From contig JANUWF010002362.1 of the NCBI GenBank assembly GCA_026120185.1, forward strand, positions 2,631,001-2,695,000: a stretch of 64,000 nucleotides of DNA. Reading direction: 5' to 3'. Position 1 is the first letter of the stretch. Each line of letters begins with the position of its first letter. Source of the stretch: Voacanga thouarsii (taxonomy: Eukaryota > Streptophyta > Magnoliopsida > Gentianales > Apocynaceae). The notes below the pieces were generated by a model. It ran no database searches. It had not been told where the DNA came from and was given only the letters and a program-made list of their open reading frames with translations. A program made the translations under genes and the position numbers. This document shows, piece by piece, positions 45,115 to 57,461 of the stretch.

Positions 45115-45954
45115 AGGCTAATCCATGATGGGCCTTTGGGCTCATTGAGATTGAAAAGTTGGCCTCAGTGTGAATCCTGCCTGATGGGAAAAATGACCAA
45201 GAGGTCATTTACACCAAAGGCGGATAGAGCCAAGGAGGTGTTGAGTCTTGTTCACACTGATGTGTGCGGTCCATTATCTACACCAGCTAGGGGAGGTTTT
45301 GAGTACTTCATCACGTTCATGGATGATTGTACGAGGTATGGTTACATTTACCTGATGAGACGCAAGTCTGACTCTTTTGATAAGTTCAAAGAGTTTAAGG
45401 CTGAAGTGGAGCGTCGGACAGGTAAATTAATCAAAACCTTACGATCGGATCATGGTGGAAAGTACCTCCTAGGTGAATTCAAGGACTACATGGTACATCA
45501 TGGGATAGTATCCCAACTCTCTGCGCCGGGAACCCCCTAGCAGAACGGAGTAGCTGAGAGAAGGAACATGACATTGATGGAAATGGCTCGAAGCATGATG
45601 TCTCATGCTACTCTTCTAGTGTCATTTTGGGGATATGCCCTAGAAACAGCGGCATATATTCTAAACTTGGTACCTTCCAAGTCAGTACCTAGGACTCCCT
45701 ATGAGATGTGGACTGGGCGTAAGCTAAGTCTGAATCATCTCAGGATTTGGGGATGTCCAGCTTATGTACTGATCAAGGGAGACAAGTTGGAACCAAGACC
45801 AGAATTATGCTATTTTGTTGGGTATCCAAAAGGGACAAAAGGAGGCTACTTTTATCATCCTAAGGAGCAGAAGGTACTAGTCAGTACCAATGCTAGATAC
45901 TTGGAAGATGATCAAAGTACTTCCACTAAAGGTTCAACGAGGTTGGAACTTTAG
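45115..45954 (+). pseudogene. Copia-D integrase
   Basis: CESCLMGKMTKRSF completes the zinc region. The core shows Asp in HTDVCGPLSTPARGG, Asp in LRSDHGGKYL and, after a TAG at 45538-45540 in GTPQQNG, VAERRNMTLMEMARSM with the catalytic Glu. WGCPAYVLIKGDKLEPRP marks the C-terminal side. Apart from the one stop the domain is complete. Copia-A has the same stop at the same codon. Confidence 0.9.
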
Positions 45955-47692
45955 GAAAAGTTATCTATGGAATTAACTTCTTCTGACCCGATTTTGGAAC
46001 AAGAAGAGGCACAACCTCAAGAGCCTATGCAAATGGAGCCTCATCATAGTGGGAGAGTGTCTAGAGTTCCGGATAGATGGACTGGAGAAGCTTTTGAGCT
46101 GGTCTCTAACCATCAGGAACAAGACCCCACTAGATACGAGGAGGCTTTTGCTGATGCCGATGCAAATCTGTGGCATGAAGCAATGAAAGCCAAGATTGAG
46201 TCTATGTACCTCAATCAGGTTTGGGATCTTGTAGCTTCACCTGAAGGGATAAAACCCATTGGGTGCAAGTAGGTATACAAGAGAAAGAGATGAGCGGATG
46301 GGAAGGTGGAAACCTTCAAAGCTAAGCTTGTGGCGAAAGGGTATACTCAAAAAGAGGGTATCGACTATTGGGAAACTTTTTCTCTGGTAGCCATGCTTAA
46401 ATCCATCCGCATCCTCCTTGCCATCGCATGTCACTATGACTACGAGATATGACAAATGGATATCAAGACGGCATTCTTGAATGGCCATCTTAGCAAAGAC
46501 ATCTATATGTCCCAATCGGAAGGCTTCGTTGCTGAAGGCTAGGAACACATGGTTTGCAAGCTTAAGAAGTCCATTTATGGACTTAAGCAGAGCATGGAAC
46601 ATTATTTTTTATGAGGCTGTAAAGTCTTACGGTTTTATTCAAAACGAAGATGAACTATGCGTGTATAGGAAACTTGAAGGCATTAATGTGGTTTTTCTTG
46701 TCCTGTATGTGGATGATATTCTACTCATTGGAAATGATGTAGGGACATTTTCATCTATAAAGGTTTGGTTGTCTAGTCAATTCAGTATGAAGGACTTGGG
46801 AGAAGCCAGCTACATTCTCGGGATTAGGCTTCTTAGAAATAGGAAGCAGAGAATGTTAGGATTATCCCAAGCGACATACATTGACAAGATGCTGGCCAAG
46901 TACAGCATAGACTCATGCAAAGGAGCTCTAATCCCTTGCAGACATGGGTTGTCATTTTTTTCTTCGAAGGACTGTCCTAAGTCTTCAGAAGAAAATGACA
47001 GAATGAGTAGGATTCCCTACGCTTCGGCTGTGGGAAGTCTCATGTACGCCATTCTATGTACTAGGCCAGATATCTGCTTTGCCGTGGGCTTAGTTAGCAG
47101 ATATCAGTCAAACCCAGGGGAGGTTCATTGGCAAGCTGTAATGCATATTCTTAAGTACCTCAAGGGAACAAGAGATTATATGCTGGTTTACAGGGCTGAT
47201 GATTTGGTTCCTACAGGATATACAGACTCTGACTTCCAGGCAGATAAGGATGAGAGAAAATCCACTAGTGGATATGTCTTCACCTTTTCTGGAGGAGCAA
47301 TTTCATGGAGGAGTATTAAGCAGTCTTGTATTGCTGACTCAACCATGGAAGCTGAGTATGTGGCTGCTTCGGAGGCATCCAAGGAAGCAGTCTGGCTCCG
47401 GAAGTTTCTTTCAGAACTTGGAGTCGTACTACATATGGACAGGCCAGTTGTGATGTATTGCGACAACACTGGAGCAGTATTGCAATCTAAGGAGCCTCGG
47501 AACCACAAGAAGGGGAAACACATTGAGAGGAAGTACCACCTGATCCGGGATTTCATCCAGAGACGGGAAGTCGTGGTGGAGCATATTACCTCAGAAAATA
47601 ATCTAGCAGACCCATTCACCAAGCCTTTGGCTGAGAGAGTCGTTAAGAGACACTTAGACTCCATAAGGGTGGGCATCTATAGACTTACCTAG
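45955..47692 (+). pseudogene. Copia-D reverse transcriptase and RNase H
   Basis: RT starts near ANLWHEAMKAKIESM, with stops at about 46270, 46291, 46450 and 46540. An 8-bp gap relative to copia-A near 46592 shifts the frame. From about 46590 to 47692 the frame is fully open: catalytic LYVDDILLIGND, DLGEASYILGIRLLR, then RNase H with YTDSDFQADKDERKSTSG, ADSTMEAEYVAASEA and NPLADPFTKPL-type ending (NNLADPFTKPL). It ends TAG after RVGIYRLT. An ATG at 46481 gives a longer frame of 403 codons, but its first 36 or so codons read gag-pol sequence in the wrong frame. Confidence 0.92.
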
Positions 47693-47701
47693 TCTTAGAG
47701 T

Positions 47702-47714
47702 GCAAGTGGGAGAT
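47702..47714 (+). other. Polypurine tract of copia-D
   Basis: GCAAGTGGGAGAT just before the 3' LTR, the usual copia form (GTGGGAGATTGTTGG). Confidence 0.8.
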
Positions 47715-49713
47715 TGTTGGATTGTATGCCTTCTTAGACTAGGTTTCTAATGTAAAATCGAATATTTTAATGAAATAATTTATTTTCAGAAATTGTTTGT
47801 GAATTTACTTTTTGTTTGTGCACGATTTTCGTTTGGAACAGACCCATTGTGTTTAAATAAGTGATCCATGTGAATAGTGGTCTTTCACAGTAAGGTATGG
47901 ATCACAGGTTATTTAACACATAAAAATTTGTTCTTAACCTATTGATGAGACTGGGAACCTCATCATATTTAGGTTATTATGTTATGAATTCCAAATGGGG
48001 AATGGCTTACCTTTAGCCAGCGGGTAGTCCACTCACTTCATGACATAAGCGTATTTCTAATACGTAGAACGGGACCTGTAGTAGTGGTTTCTCAAAGTAA
48101 TATATGGTAGAAACCTAGACTACTACCGCTACAGCGTGGACTAGTACTCTACGACTTGAGTATGAGTTGGTGGTCTGGCGAAGCTGGAAGCATATACTTT
48201 GATTTGCTGTAGTTGAGGTTCTATCGTAGGGCCAATATACTTGCATGTTGGGTATGTGTGACTAGTTAGTTAATACAGACTTATACAAGATAGTTTCTGC
48301 ACTATATCGCCCCTTGTGGTTGTCCGAATGGTCTAAATTATCCAGGGCCCTAGGAAACATGACTTGGATGTTTGCTTTAGGGTAGCTCCCTTGGAAAGCG
48401 AAAACACTCCAGAAAGTCGTGGATCATTGGACTAGAAGCCTAAGGATGGTAGATGTCATTTAGAGGGGTGTTGTACACTTCTTCCTCTCTAAATGTACGG
48501 CGATGTGTAGAGGGGTATTTTAGTCATTTCACTTGTAGGTCGGAGACTTTGCGAATGCAGCATTGTCCTTGGGGTCAATATTTCCTTATGGAGATGTTAG
48601 GAAATATTTAAAATGCAAAATACAGCTATTTATATAGCAGGAGTATTTTGGTCATTTTAGCAGCCAAGGCGATGTGTCTTTTTGGTCCTCGGGATAGCCC
48701 GTAAGTCTTAACTACTTTTGGGTTGAGGAATTGGTCTCGGTTGAAGAGGATTTTATTTTATTTTATTTTATTCAGGAAGTCTAATTTATTATTCGACTGG
48801 AATAAAATAGGAGTTGAGAGAAATTAATTATCTAGTTTATTTGGTTAATTAATTATTCAGGGCCTAGGTCCAGTATGAATAATTAAGAAATTAACCTGGG
48901 CTTAAACTAGGGGAAATAATTAATGTTTAATTATTTATTGGGTTATTTATATAGGCCCAAGAAATAAATAATTAAAGATTAATTATTATGGTTCATTTGG
49001 GCTCATTAATTATTTATTAGGTTGTTTATATAAGCCCAGGAAATAAATAATTAATATTTATTATTTTGGGCTTTTTGGGTCCAAGGAAAATAATAAATAT
49101 TTTTTTGGCCCGATAGCTTGGACCTTAGGGTTTTTCCAGATACGGTTAAGAGGAGTTTAGGGTTAGGCCAAACTGATTCTCAGGATAACATCCGGGTGTT
49201 TTGAAATCCCGGGGATATGTTTATCAGATAATGAGAGACCTGTTTTGGCTAACCAATAAAACTAGTCTCTGGTAGAAAATAAACTCTGATTTCCCAAACA
49301 CACAAGAGAACTCACGTCTCTCTCTTGCTCTCTCACGCCACCTCCCTCTGTGTTTTCTTCTTGTCTTCTTTGCTAACTAATAGCAACTGAACCAAGGAGT
49401 TTTGAGTCCATTCTTCTTTTCTGTTGTGTTCACCGACTAGAGGTTAGGCAGAGGAATATTCCAAGAGCTGGAAAGCTATACGTTCCTGCAAACAAGACGG
49501 AGTAGAAGGCTAGCGGGTGTTCAACCGGAAGCTTCTTCAAGTGGACAAAGTGAGGCGATTCCAGTCGTTCAATCCGCTCCTACTCAACCTAGAAGGGTTA
49601 AGGAACGCAAATGTATGATCTTCACACTTCTGCATAGCCTTTAAGGATCGCGTTTTATTTTCCCCATTTTTTTTAACTTACAGAGCATGCCCCTGTTTCT
49701 CATTTTTCCATCA
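47715..49713 (+). repeat. 3' LTR of copia-D (2.0 kb)
   Basis: Starts TGTTGGATTGTATGCC and ends TTTTTCCATCA, followed by the GTACT duplication. Collinear with the 5' LTR. Confidence 0.93.
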
Positions 49714-49718
49714 GTACT

Positions 49719-49976
49719 AACAATCATTTCATATGAAATTTCTTCCTCTTTTATCTCCATAGAATTAAGAAATGAATTGGCAATAAAAGGATGAGTAGAA
49801 CTGGGATCTACTAATACTTTAGCAATATGATAAAAAATAAGGAGCGTACCTTCCACCACTATAGTTTGATTATCTATCTTTTCTAAGGCCACCACCTGAG
49901 CATTTACGTGCAGTTTGGGGGGTCCAGTTCTGGAGGTAGAAGCCTGCCCTGGGTTTTCTCTTCCAAATCTTGACAT
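49719..49976 (-). pseudogene. Gypsy-E protease, first half (right of copia-D)
   Basis: Minus-strand MSRFGRENPGQAST to EEEISYEMIVST. The active-site loop reads LVDPSSTHPFIAN where related elements have DSGSTHSF or DPGSTHTY. The open frame runs on into the copia LTR, but that tail is not gypsy sequence. Confidence 0.85.
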
Positions 49977-51260
49977 CTGTCTTTGTTTGTTACCTCCAGA
50001 TTAGCTCCATCCTTATTTCCTTCATGGGTAAGGGTAATTTAAAATCTTATGCTCCATTTTCTCACAATTGAAGCATTTAAAGAAGGGCGGCCTTCCCATC
50101 GGGCCAGTCGGGTCTCCCCTTTTTTGCATCTTCCTTTTCCCCTACCATCAGGACCTTTCAGGTCTCTTCTGATTCATACCCTAAAATTCGCCTCAGTTCC
50201 TTTCGCCTGCCTATTTAATATCAGCCGTTTTTGTTCTAGAAGCCATTTCTACTATAGCGTTATAACTGGTAGGAGCCATACTTGCTAATGCTCTTTTCAG
50301 CTCTGGCCGTAAACCCTTCACAAAATGTCTAAACCTGTCTACTTCTGAGTGGGCTAAAAGTAGGTAATATTTTGATAATCTAGTAAATTCAATAGCATAT
50401 TATCCCACTGTACGGCCTCTTTGCCAAACAGCTTGGAATTTAACCTCTTTTCTTTCTACCAACCAAATGGGAATAAACACCTTCTTAAAATTGGTCTTCA
50501 AATCTGTCCACTCCTATTCTCGTTAATTCATCTCTCTTGCCCAGTAATATTGGGTAGGTCCTTTCAACTGGAATGTAGCAAGTTGTACCTTCCTTTGCTC
50601 CGAATAATTCAGGGCTGCAAAGATCTTTTTCATCTATTCAATCTAATTCTTAGCCTCCTATTTTGAGTCAGATCACCCTTGAAATTGCGGAGGGTGAAAT
50701 TTCAAAAAACGTTTAAGGGCTCAATCCAATTCGACTTCATTTTGTTGACTTTCCCTACTCATATCCTCATTTTCCCTAACATTCTCAGTCAGCTATTGGA
50801 TCGTGTCAACCATCTTTTGGAAGGTCTGCAACATAGGGTGGTCCAAGGTTGTGATGTGGGGACCTTCTGCCTACTGTTCCTCCACCATTGGTTTAGGGTT
50901 ATTTCGAGTAACTCACGATGATCGTCTGGAGGTCTGTTTAGGAGGCATGTGTACAGTTCATAAGATTTTACCGATATAACAAATGTAACATAGCTCAAAG
51001 TAGTCATAAAATAGGTACAGTGCAATTAGCAAAACAAAACACATGTTTATTCTCATTTATCACAAAGTCAATACAAAATTCGTATGCCAAGCATACAGTC
51101 ATATACACCGACTGAACTGTACATATCATACTATATATATATATATCTCCATCTTATCCTCCTACTCATCATCCTTACTATTTGATATGGGAGGTCCTGA
51201 ATCAGTCGAGGTTGTATAAGACTCTGCTGCATCAACCTTCTTATCTCCGTCCGCATCTGG
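49977..51260 (-). pseudogene. Gypsy-E gag, degenerate
   Basis: On the minus strand, RFRHFVKGLRPELKRALA (about 50290-50340) followed by TSYNAIVEMAS match the gypsy capsid of gypsy-B and gypsy-C. Near 50050-50085 the knuckle reads CFNCEKMEHKILNY, with the last Cys replaced by Tyr. Frames are short and broken throughout. Confidence 0.75.
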
Positions 51261-51626
51261 CTATAACAAAGCCAATAGTTCTGGGTCTATCTCTAAATCT
51301 TCCTCAGGATCCTCACCTACAGGTACCTCCACCTCAGGTACCTCCTGGTCATCTCCCATATCAACAATCTCCAAATCCAGTATCTCCTTCTCAAGTACCC
51401 CGAGTACATCCCCACTAAATATCTTCTTATCATCCACAAATAATACTATACCATCAGGGATGCAATCCTTCTCTTCATCATCATCGTCATGATGGCATGG
51501 CTTAATATCACCATTAATCTCATTAGAGTCGCCACCTGCCTCATCATATGGAAATGGTATCCTCTCGTGCGTAGGTTTCCTCTCCACACCCGAGCTTTCA
51601 CCTGTCTCTTTTTTCCCCTTTATCAC
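51261..51626 (-). CDS. Acidic open frame upstream of gypsy-E gag, function unknown
   Basis: A 121-residue open frame on the minus strand between the primer site and gag. It is very acidic (runs of D and E around DDDDEEKD and EVPVGEDPEEDLEIDPE) with no domain I recognise. It could be a gag N-terminal extension. The other gypsy elements here lack their gag start, so no comparison is possible. It may also be chance, since codon bias in the leader is unknown. Confidence 0.35.
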   Translation of the reverse strand: MIKGKKETGESSGVERKPTHERIPFPYDEAGGDSNEINGDIKPCHHDDDDEEKDCIPDGIVLFVDDKKIFSGDVLGVLEKEILDLEIVDMGDDQEVPEVEVPVGEDPEEDLEIDPELLALL

Positions 51627-51733
51627 TGCACTCGACCATTGAGCACTTGCCCTTATCGCTCCTATCTACCATACCTACACATTAAAAGGGTTCTATCAAT
51701 TCCTATGATGATACTACAGTTCTAGAAAACTAG

Positions 51734-51745
51734 GCTCTAATACCA
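51734..51745 (-). other. Primer binding site of gypsy-E
   Basis: TGGTATTAGAGC on the minus strand, one mismatch from the initiator-Met site, 2 bp from the 5' LTR. The same variant occurs in gypsy-1. Confidence 0.85.
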
Positions 51746-51747
51746 AT

Positions 51748-54700
51748 TGTAACACCTCTACTAAAGACAACAACGGAAGCATATCAACACTGGGTGTCAC
51801 CCCGTCTAGTTTCTCGACAAAGGGTCTTTGTAACAGAAACAACAGAGTAAATACATATATAAGGTCTAGACTTAACAATATCTCACACTGATGGCCACAT
51901 ATATACATATATCAGAGGATTTCATATATGCCATCTCTATCTATAACACAATACAGTACATGATCGAAAGGAAAGCTGTCCAAACCTAAACTGCCAACAC
52001 TGTGCTATCATCCTTCTATTCGTAGGTCTGCTTAGCTCTAGATCCTACAAAAGGTAAGTTTAAAGACCCGTGTGAGTGACAAATCACCCAGTGAGCCCCG
52101 TGTGTACTAGTGCTTTATGAAAGAATAGGGTACATAAAAATTTTGTGGAATAGCATATCATTTGTTCATTGGAAACAATTCCAAAACTCTCTAAAAAAGA
52201 GTTTAATCAGAACTTAAATATTTTTAGTAAACTATATTTTACTTTGAAATCATTGCCCCAGTTTTCAAATCACAGGCACTTCTTCATAAGAAGGTCCGCT
52301 TGTATGCAAGTCCTGCAGTCCTTGCCTTCGACGCCACGTATCATTGTACTGAGACCGCAGCCTCCAATACTCAACTGTGTGCCACCAAAATAAGTATATT
52401 GCAGTGTACTTCTGCTCAGGTATACCATAACATACATAGTGTACCGCAGCACACAAGTTTTTACTAGTCACCATAAACCAAGGGTCCCAATCCTGACATC
52501 AATCACCATCGAGGTGGTAAGAAGTCAAATGCACCAAGTGTCCCTGCCTGGCATCTAGCAAATGACTTAAAATAAGAAGCGTCCGCAAATGCAACAATTG
52601 CCAGGTGCTAAATAGCTAGCTAGAACGACTTATATTAATGTTCTGTTGATGTGTTTGGAGTAAGACAATCCCCATAAGTAGCTTGGTTACTTAGGATCAT
52701 CTACTTCTACCATGAGCTAGTATAAAGATTAAAGTCCTTGCTGAGTACTCAACATTATGAATACCATCCCCTTCTGACTGATCAGACCAGAGGGTTATCT
52801 GATCCCGCAGGATTTTCAAATCAAAATATTTTTGGGGCAAAATCACATTTTCTAAAATTTGATCCCATTGACACGCAAGTCAGATTATTATTCACATAAG
52901 CTTCGTAGAGCTACATTAGGCTAATAAAACAATTTCAGGGATCAAAAGTCATTTTCCAAAAGTCAATCTCATCACGAGAGATCATTTTCCAAAATAATGT
53001 TGAAATAGGATAAAGAGTTCTGTTCACACATCAAAACATGTTTCCAAGAGTGTTCGAGTCATTTTTCCCGTACTCGATCACAAAAGTCATTTTCCAAGGG
53101 CATTCGGGTCATTTTACCCATGTCCAATTCCAAAAGACTTTCTGAGAGTATTCGGGTCATCTTACCCTTACTCGATTTGAAAGTTGTTCACAAGAGTTCC
53201 AATAAGGATATTTGGTCATTTACTGAATACCCGATTCCAAAGGTTTTCATTAAACATTCCAATAAGAACATTTGGATAATTTCCAAATATTCATTTCCAA
53301 AAGAAACTCATTTCAAGAAATCCATAATTCTAACCCTAAAAGAGGATTAAAATCAAAGTTTCCAAACATATTTTCATAAAATGTTCCATTAAGGGCATTC
53401 TAGTCAGTTCATGAATACCCGATTTCCAAAGGTTACCATTTTCTGAAAATCCCAAGTATTTAATCTAAAAAGGACTAAATTCACAAATTCAAACTTTAAT
53501 CATCCGTTAAGGTTTCCAAGCCAACTATGAAATTCATTCAAGCCCAAAAAATGGCATAAAAACAAATATTACCCAGAGAAACCTTAAACATATTTATGGA
53601 TTTCCAAAACGGTGTAAAACATAGCATTTCATGGAGAAACAAAGCACACCAGCTTTCAAAAGGTTTTAGAAATCCAAAGGACTCACCTTGTGTCATACGT
53701 AACCTTTTTCTTTCACGGCCGTTTAATCACCGTCTCTACCATTTTTTATGTTCCGTTGGCCATTTATCTCTAACCCTAACCAAACATCGTTTTTAGGTCA
53801 ATTTGTGTTCGGCCGAAAATAACTGATGGTTAGCCAACATCCAACCAACGTGCCTGACGGGTAGCCGACGTCCAACCAACATTTAGCCGACAGTTAGCCG
53901 ACAGTTAAGAAAAACGTTCAATTTTTGTTCACGTCGTTTTTTTTTCATTTATTCGATTTTTCATTCTCCTTTTTCCACATCCTTTCTCCCTTCATAAATT
54001 CATCCATGTTCCAAGCAAATTTATGAAATTTGCTGTTTTGACACATGATTTTTTTTCAGACGTAACTTTCAATCCAAAACTCTGTTTTGGCTCTATGACA
54101 TAACAAAATGACAGTAAGACTCTTAAATTTAATTTTGTGTAAGCCCTTTTCTAGAATTCTAGTTCTCAAGGCACGATAATAGGAAAAAATATCCCCAGTA
54201 GTTTTACCTCAATTTTACTATTCATACTTTCCTTTGTCCTTCTTTAATCTTTAACACCTTGGAACCATTAATTCATTCATTTCTCCTTCAAATCATCTTT
54301 AATTCTGAATTTGTAGATTTTCAGTAGCTCACAAAATCCATACTTATTAACACAAATTCATCTTTTCTAATCAAAAGCTAATATAATCTATTTTTCCAAC
54401 TAAGTAAATTTCATTTTTACTCTACTTTGATAATCACCTCTTCAACCGAACATAAGCCTTCAAACTACCATAATTATTGAGTTCTTCCTCACACAAAACA
54501 TCATTAGGCAGCCGACACATATACAAGCATATAAAAAAGTTCATACACAAAAGCTCACAAACCCTAGCTTTGATCCGAAATCAATACATGAAAGTCATAT
54601 TTTTATGTTAAAATTCACATCAAAATGATCACCGTAACAAATTCTACAACTTTAACTCTTGAAGCATAGAATTTTACCTTGTATGTGGGATCTCTTGGCT

Positions 54701-57072
54701 TGATTTTGCTCCTAAAACACCAAGAACATACACACTTCTTTCTTTTTCTCTCTTTTTCCTTTTTCTCTAGCTTTTCTTTCCCTTTCTTTCTCTCTTCCTT
54801 TTGTTCTTCTCTTGGACGAATTTCTGGCTGTTTTATAGCCTTTCCACTGCTATTCTAGTGCCCAAAGTCAACCAATAGTAATTACATTATGGGCTATCCA
54901 TTTTAAATCTAAATTCCTATTGGTGGATTTAATTTAAATAGATAATTCTTTAAGCTTATTCAATAAACTTTTGAAATTTAATAATCCCACAAATATTTCA
55001 CTCCCCAATGGTATTTCAACACTTGTTTTCATCCACCTATTAGGATTCGTGGACTCATAAACGCGGAAAACATCCATGAATCCCTTCTGAGGATCCAAGC
55101 AAACGATTAAGAAGATCGTAGATTTGCAGAATTACCTCTGGTTGGTGAAATCGATATCCTTCGATTCCGATGGTGCTGCTGCACGTGCAACCCGAATGAT
55201 CACCAGACGCTGCAGTGCGCAAACACCCTCTATTGAATACACATTGCGAACTCACTCGTTACCCGGGGAGTGCTAGCGCCTAGGGTTTGAAAGAGTTTTT
55301 TTCTTGATAGAGAATGGCATGAATATTCTCAACAAAATTAGACTCTTGAAAAGACGGCTAGGGTTTTCTTAAAAACCCCCGAACCTCTTAGAGTCCAACC
55401 CTAATAATATCTTATCATATTTTAATTTAAATTCAAATTAAATTAAAACTGATATGATAAGATTCTGCCATTATCTTGGTTATTTAAACAATTAATTTAC
55501 CAAGTCAGATTCTTATAATCTGGACATTATCCAGATACATCGAATGTGGACATATTTCCAAATTCATTGTATCTAGTAAATTTTCTAAGTTTGATTAACT
55601 TAGACATATTTCCAAATTCATCAAATCTGGTTACCAGAAAAATAACCTAACAAGTTCGCTTATTGTGTGACCCTGTAAGTTCATTTAACACTGCCAGTGT
55701 GCCCAAATCATATTTAAATGGCACACAAGTTATAAACGGTTTCTAGCAAAATATTATAACTATCCAGGTTAAATGAAGATCGATGATCTCTTTAAACCAA
55801 ACCATAATTTTATATTTAGTCCTTTTGTCACACGATATCCAGATTAAGCATAAGGCACAAAGCATGTCATTCTTATTAAGTTTAATCAATTATTTCTTGA
55901 TTTTATAGTAGACTGTTCAAACAAATGATATCAATATCTTAGATTGATATATTTGAGCACGGCCATACATTTAAACAGTCTAACTTATCAAGGGGCCCAT
56001 GGATATCTCTCCCATAATTGAGAGGGAAAAATTTCTTCACTTTCATTCATATTCCTCTCATTGATTTATTCTATATCCAACAGTAGTCTAATTTATTATC
56101 TGATTAAAGATAACTTTAGACAACGTCAAAATATAGAATTTATCAAGTAGGAAATTATGATGAATTTAGGTCGAAGTACTTTTAATATCATTATGGCTAG
56201 AAAGTACTTATGACATGTTCCATGAAGTACTCTCATAGTAGGTCATGTCCAATACAATGTTCTCTAACATTTATTTATGTTTTGACTCGATATCACAAAT
56301 ATTCATGACCAGTAAAACATAGCCATCAAGTCACAAACATACTAATCTTAATTTATTATTGCTCCAATAATAATAATCAATCAAGGATAGTTTTAGAATA
56401 GTCTTTGTATTCATTTTAGGGTTTTACTATCAAGTCACGTACTTGATGACCACAAAATAAAATACACTATTCATGGAAAGAAAAACCTCATATTATTATA
56501 TAAAATATAACGATAATAGTATAAGTAAAAATTGACTCTAGGGCATATCCCTAACACCACCATTCACAAAATGCCACACGTCCATTTTTAATCGCGATTT
56601 TCTATTTTCTTCAGAAATGACCAAAATCGGGTTTGTAACGGAAAAATATTTTATTTTACCATTCAACTCCAAAAATTCCACTGAATCCATTGGTAACACT
56701 CAAATTCTTGAATTCCTTTTCTACTTGTTCAAATTTACGGTCAAAGTCGCGGGTGCGGTCAAAATGACGAAAATGCCCCCGATACCCTGGGTAGTATAAT
56801 TCACACAAAAAACGTGCATTCCATCGCACTAACCAATTTCTCTTTTTAGAGTACCCTTAAATTCTTACTTTTTTTTATAATAATAATAGCCTTCTAAAAA
56901 TTTAAGGTATGGGTAGAACAAATCCAATAATTACATCCAAGTCCCGACAAAATATTATTCTACCAAAATATTCGTCTCATTACATCGATCAACTTTTGTT
57001 TTGTACATCAATACAAGTTCTCATCCTATTACAAATAGTAGCCAATCGAAAGTAAAAATGTGGGATGTTACA
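51748..57072 (-). repeat. 5' LTR of gypsy-E, enlarged by a copia solo LTR
   Basis: Plus-strand start TGTAACACCTC, end GGATGTTACA. Without the 1519-bp insert and its 5-bp duplication it is about 3.8 kb, like the 3' LTR. It has the palindrome (TGAGTACTCAA at 52742) and the repeat ladder. No gene is seen. Confidence 0.9.
55038..56556 (-). mobile_element. Copia-type solo LTR in gypsy-E 5' LTR, TSD CCACC
   Basis: Absent from the 3' LTR at the matching place (near 36690). CCACC at 55033-55037 and 56557-56561 is an exact target duplication. On the minus strand it runs TGTTAGGGATATGCCC to CCTAATA, so the end is TA rather than CA. It is 1519 bp with no interior. A 66-codon minus frame at 55055 is not recognised. 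It is unrelated to the copia-D LTR. Confidence 0.9.
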
Positions 57073-57077
57073 GTTTT

Positions 57078-57323
57078 ATTCAAAGGGACATATGTTTCAC
57101 CATGATAAATCCAATTAGTATACCTTTGCCAAAAACCATTAAGAATACAATGTAAAAAAACATCATCCTGAGTCTTGAAATATCGTTTTGCACACTTGTT
57201 GCACGGGCAACATATCTTTGAATCAGCTGGCCTATTTCTAAAAGCAAACTCTAAGAAGTTATTCACCCCAGATATGTATTCAGATGCCATTCTTTTTGGC
57301 AAAAGTACCCTACTGTTGTCCAT
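57078..57323 (-). pseudogene. CACTA transposase N-terminus (transposase-associated domain)
   Basis: ATG at 57323-57321 (minus) starts MDNSRVLLPKRMASEYISGV. The transposase-associated Zn domain pattern follows: CPCNKCAKRYF, then DDVFLHCILNGFWQRYTNWIYHGE. An upstream in-frame Met at 57461 gives 46 more residues, including a His-Thr repeat that comes from the (AC)n tract. The inner Met matches the usual start of this domain. The frame runs to LNKT, where gypsy-E interrupts it. The next codons are at 33312 on the far side. Confidence 0.85.
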
Positions 57324-57330
57324 GTTTTTT

Positions 57331-57336
<6 letters not shown>

Positions 57337-57366
<30 letters not shown>
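57337..57366. repeat. (GT)n microsatellite upstream of transposase start
   Basis: About 15 GT units, then a T run. It lies 14 bp 5' of the transposase ATG on the minus strand. Confidence 0.95.
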
Positions 57367-57369
<3 letters not shown>

Positions 57370-57461
57370 TTTTTTCTTTTTAAGAATGTACCTTGTGTAA
57401 AAGAGTTAAGAAGGATTTTCAATAATCCATTCAAGGAAACTAACATATAGCAAATACACAT

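Larger units (their letters stand above)
39901..49713 (+). mobile_element. Ty1/copia element 'copia-D', structurally complete, TSD GTACT
   Basis: Two LTRs (39901-41921 and 47715-49713), primer site, long leader, gag-protease-integrase-RT-RNase H in copia order, polypurine tract, and exact GTACT duplications at 39896-39900 and 49714-49718. It sits in the gypsy-E protease. The LTRs are close to identical, apart from scattered substitutions and a deletion of about 18 bp near 48800, so it is a fairly recent insertion. The coding region still carries several stops and two frameshifts. The gag type (short capsid, one CCHC knuckle) fits Tork-like copia elements, but the clade is not firmly assigned. 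Confidence 0.93.
33318..57072 (-). mobile_element. Ty3/gypsy chromovirus 'gypsy-E', TSD GTTTT, with nested copia-D and a copia solo LTR
   Basis: 3' LTR at 33318-37201, pol at 37216-39895, copia-D insertion at 39901-49713, remaining protease and gag at 49719-51626, primer site at 51734, 5' LTR at 51748-57072. GTTTT at 33313-33317 and 57073-57077 is an exact target duplication. The LTRs differ far more than those of copia-D (roughly 15 differences in the first 90 bp), so gypsy-E is older than its guest. RNase H is missing and the protein is heavily degraded. A chromodomain remnant is visible. Confidence 0.92.

Noticed and set aside
46481..46588. First 36 or so codons of the 403-codon frame in copia-D
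   Set aside because: They read RT sequence in the wrong frame upstream of the 8-bp deletion. Only the part from about 46590 is real coding sequence.
55055..55255. 66-codon frame in the copia solo LTR
   Set aside because: Short, in an LTR, and without recognisable features.
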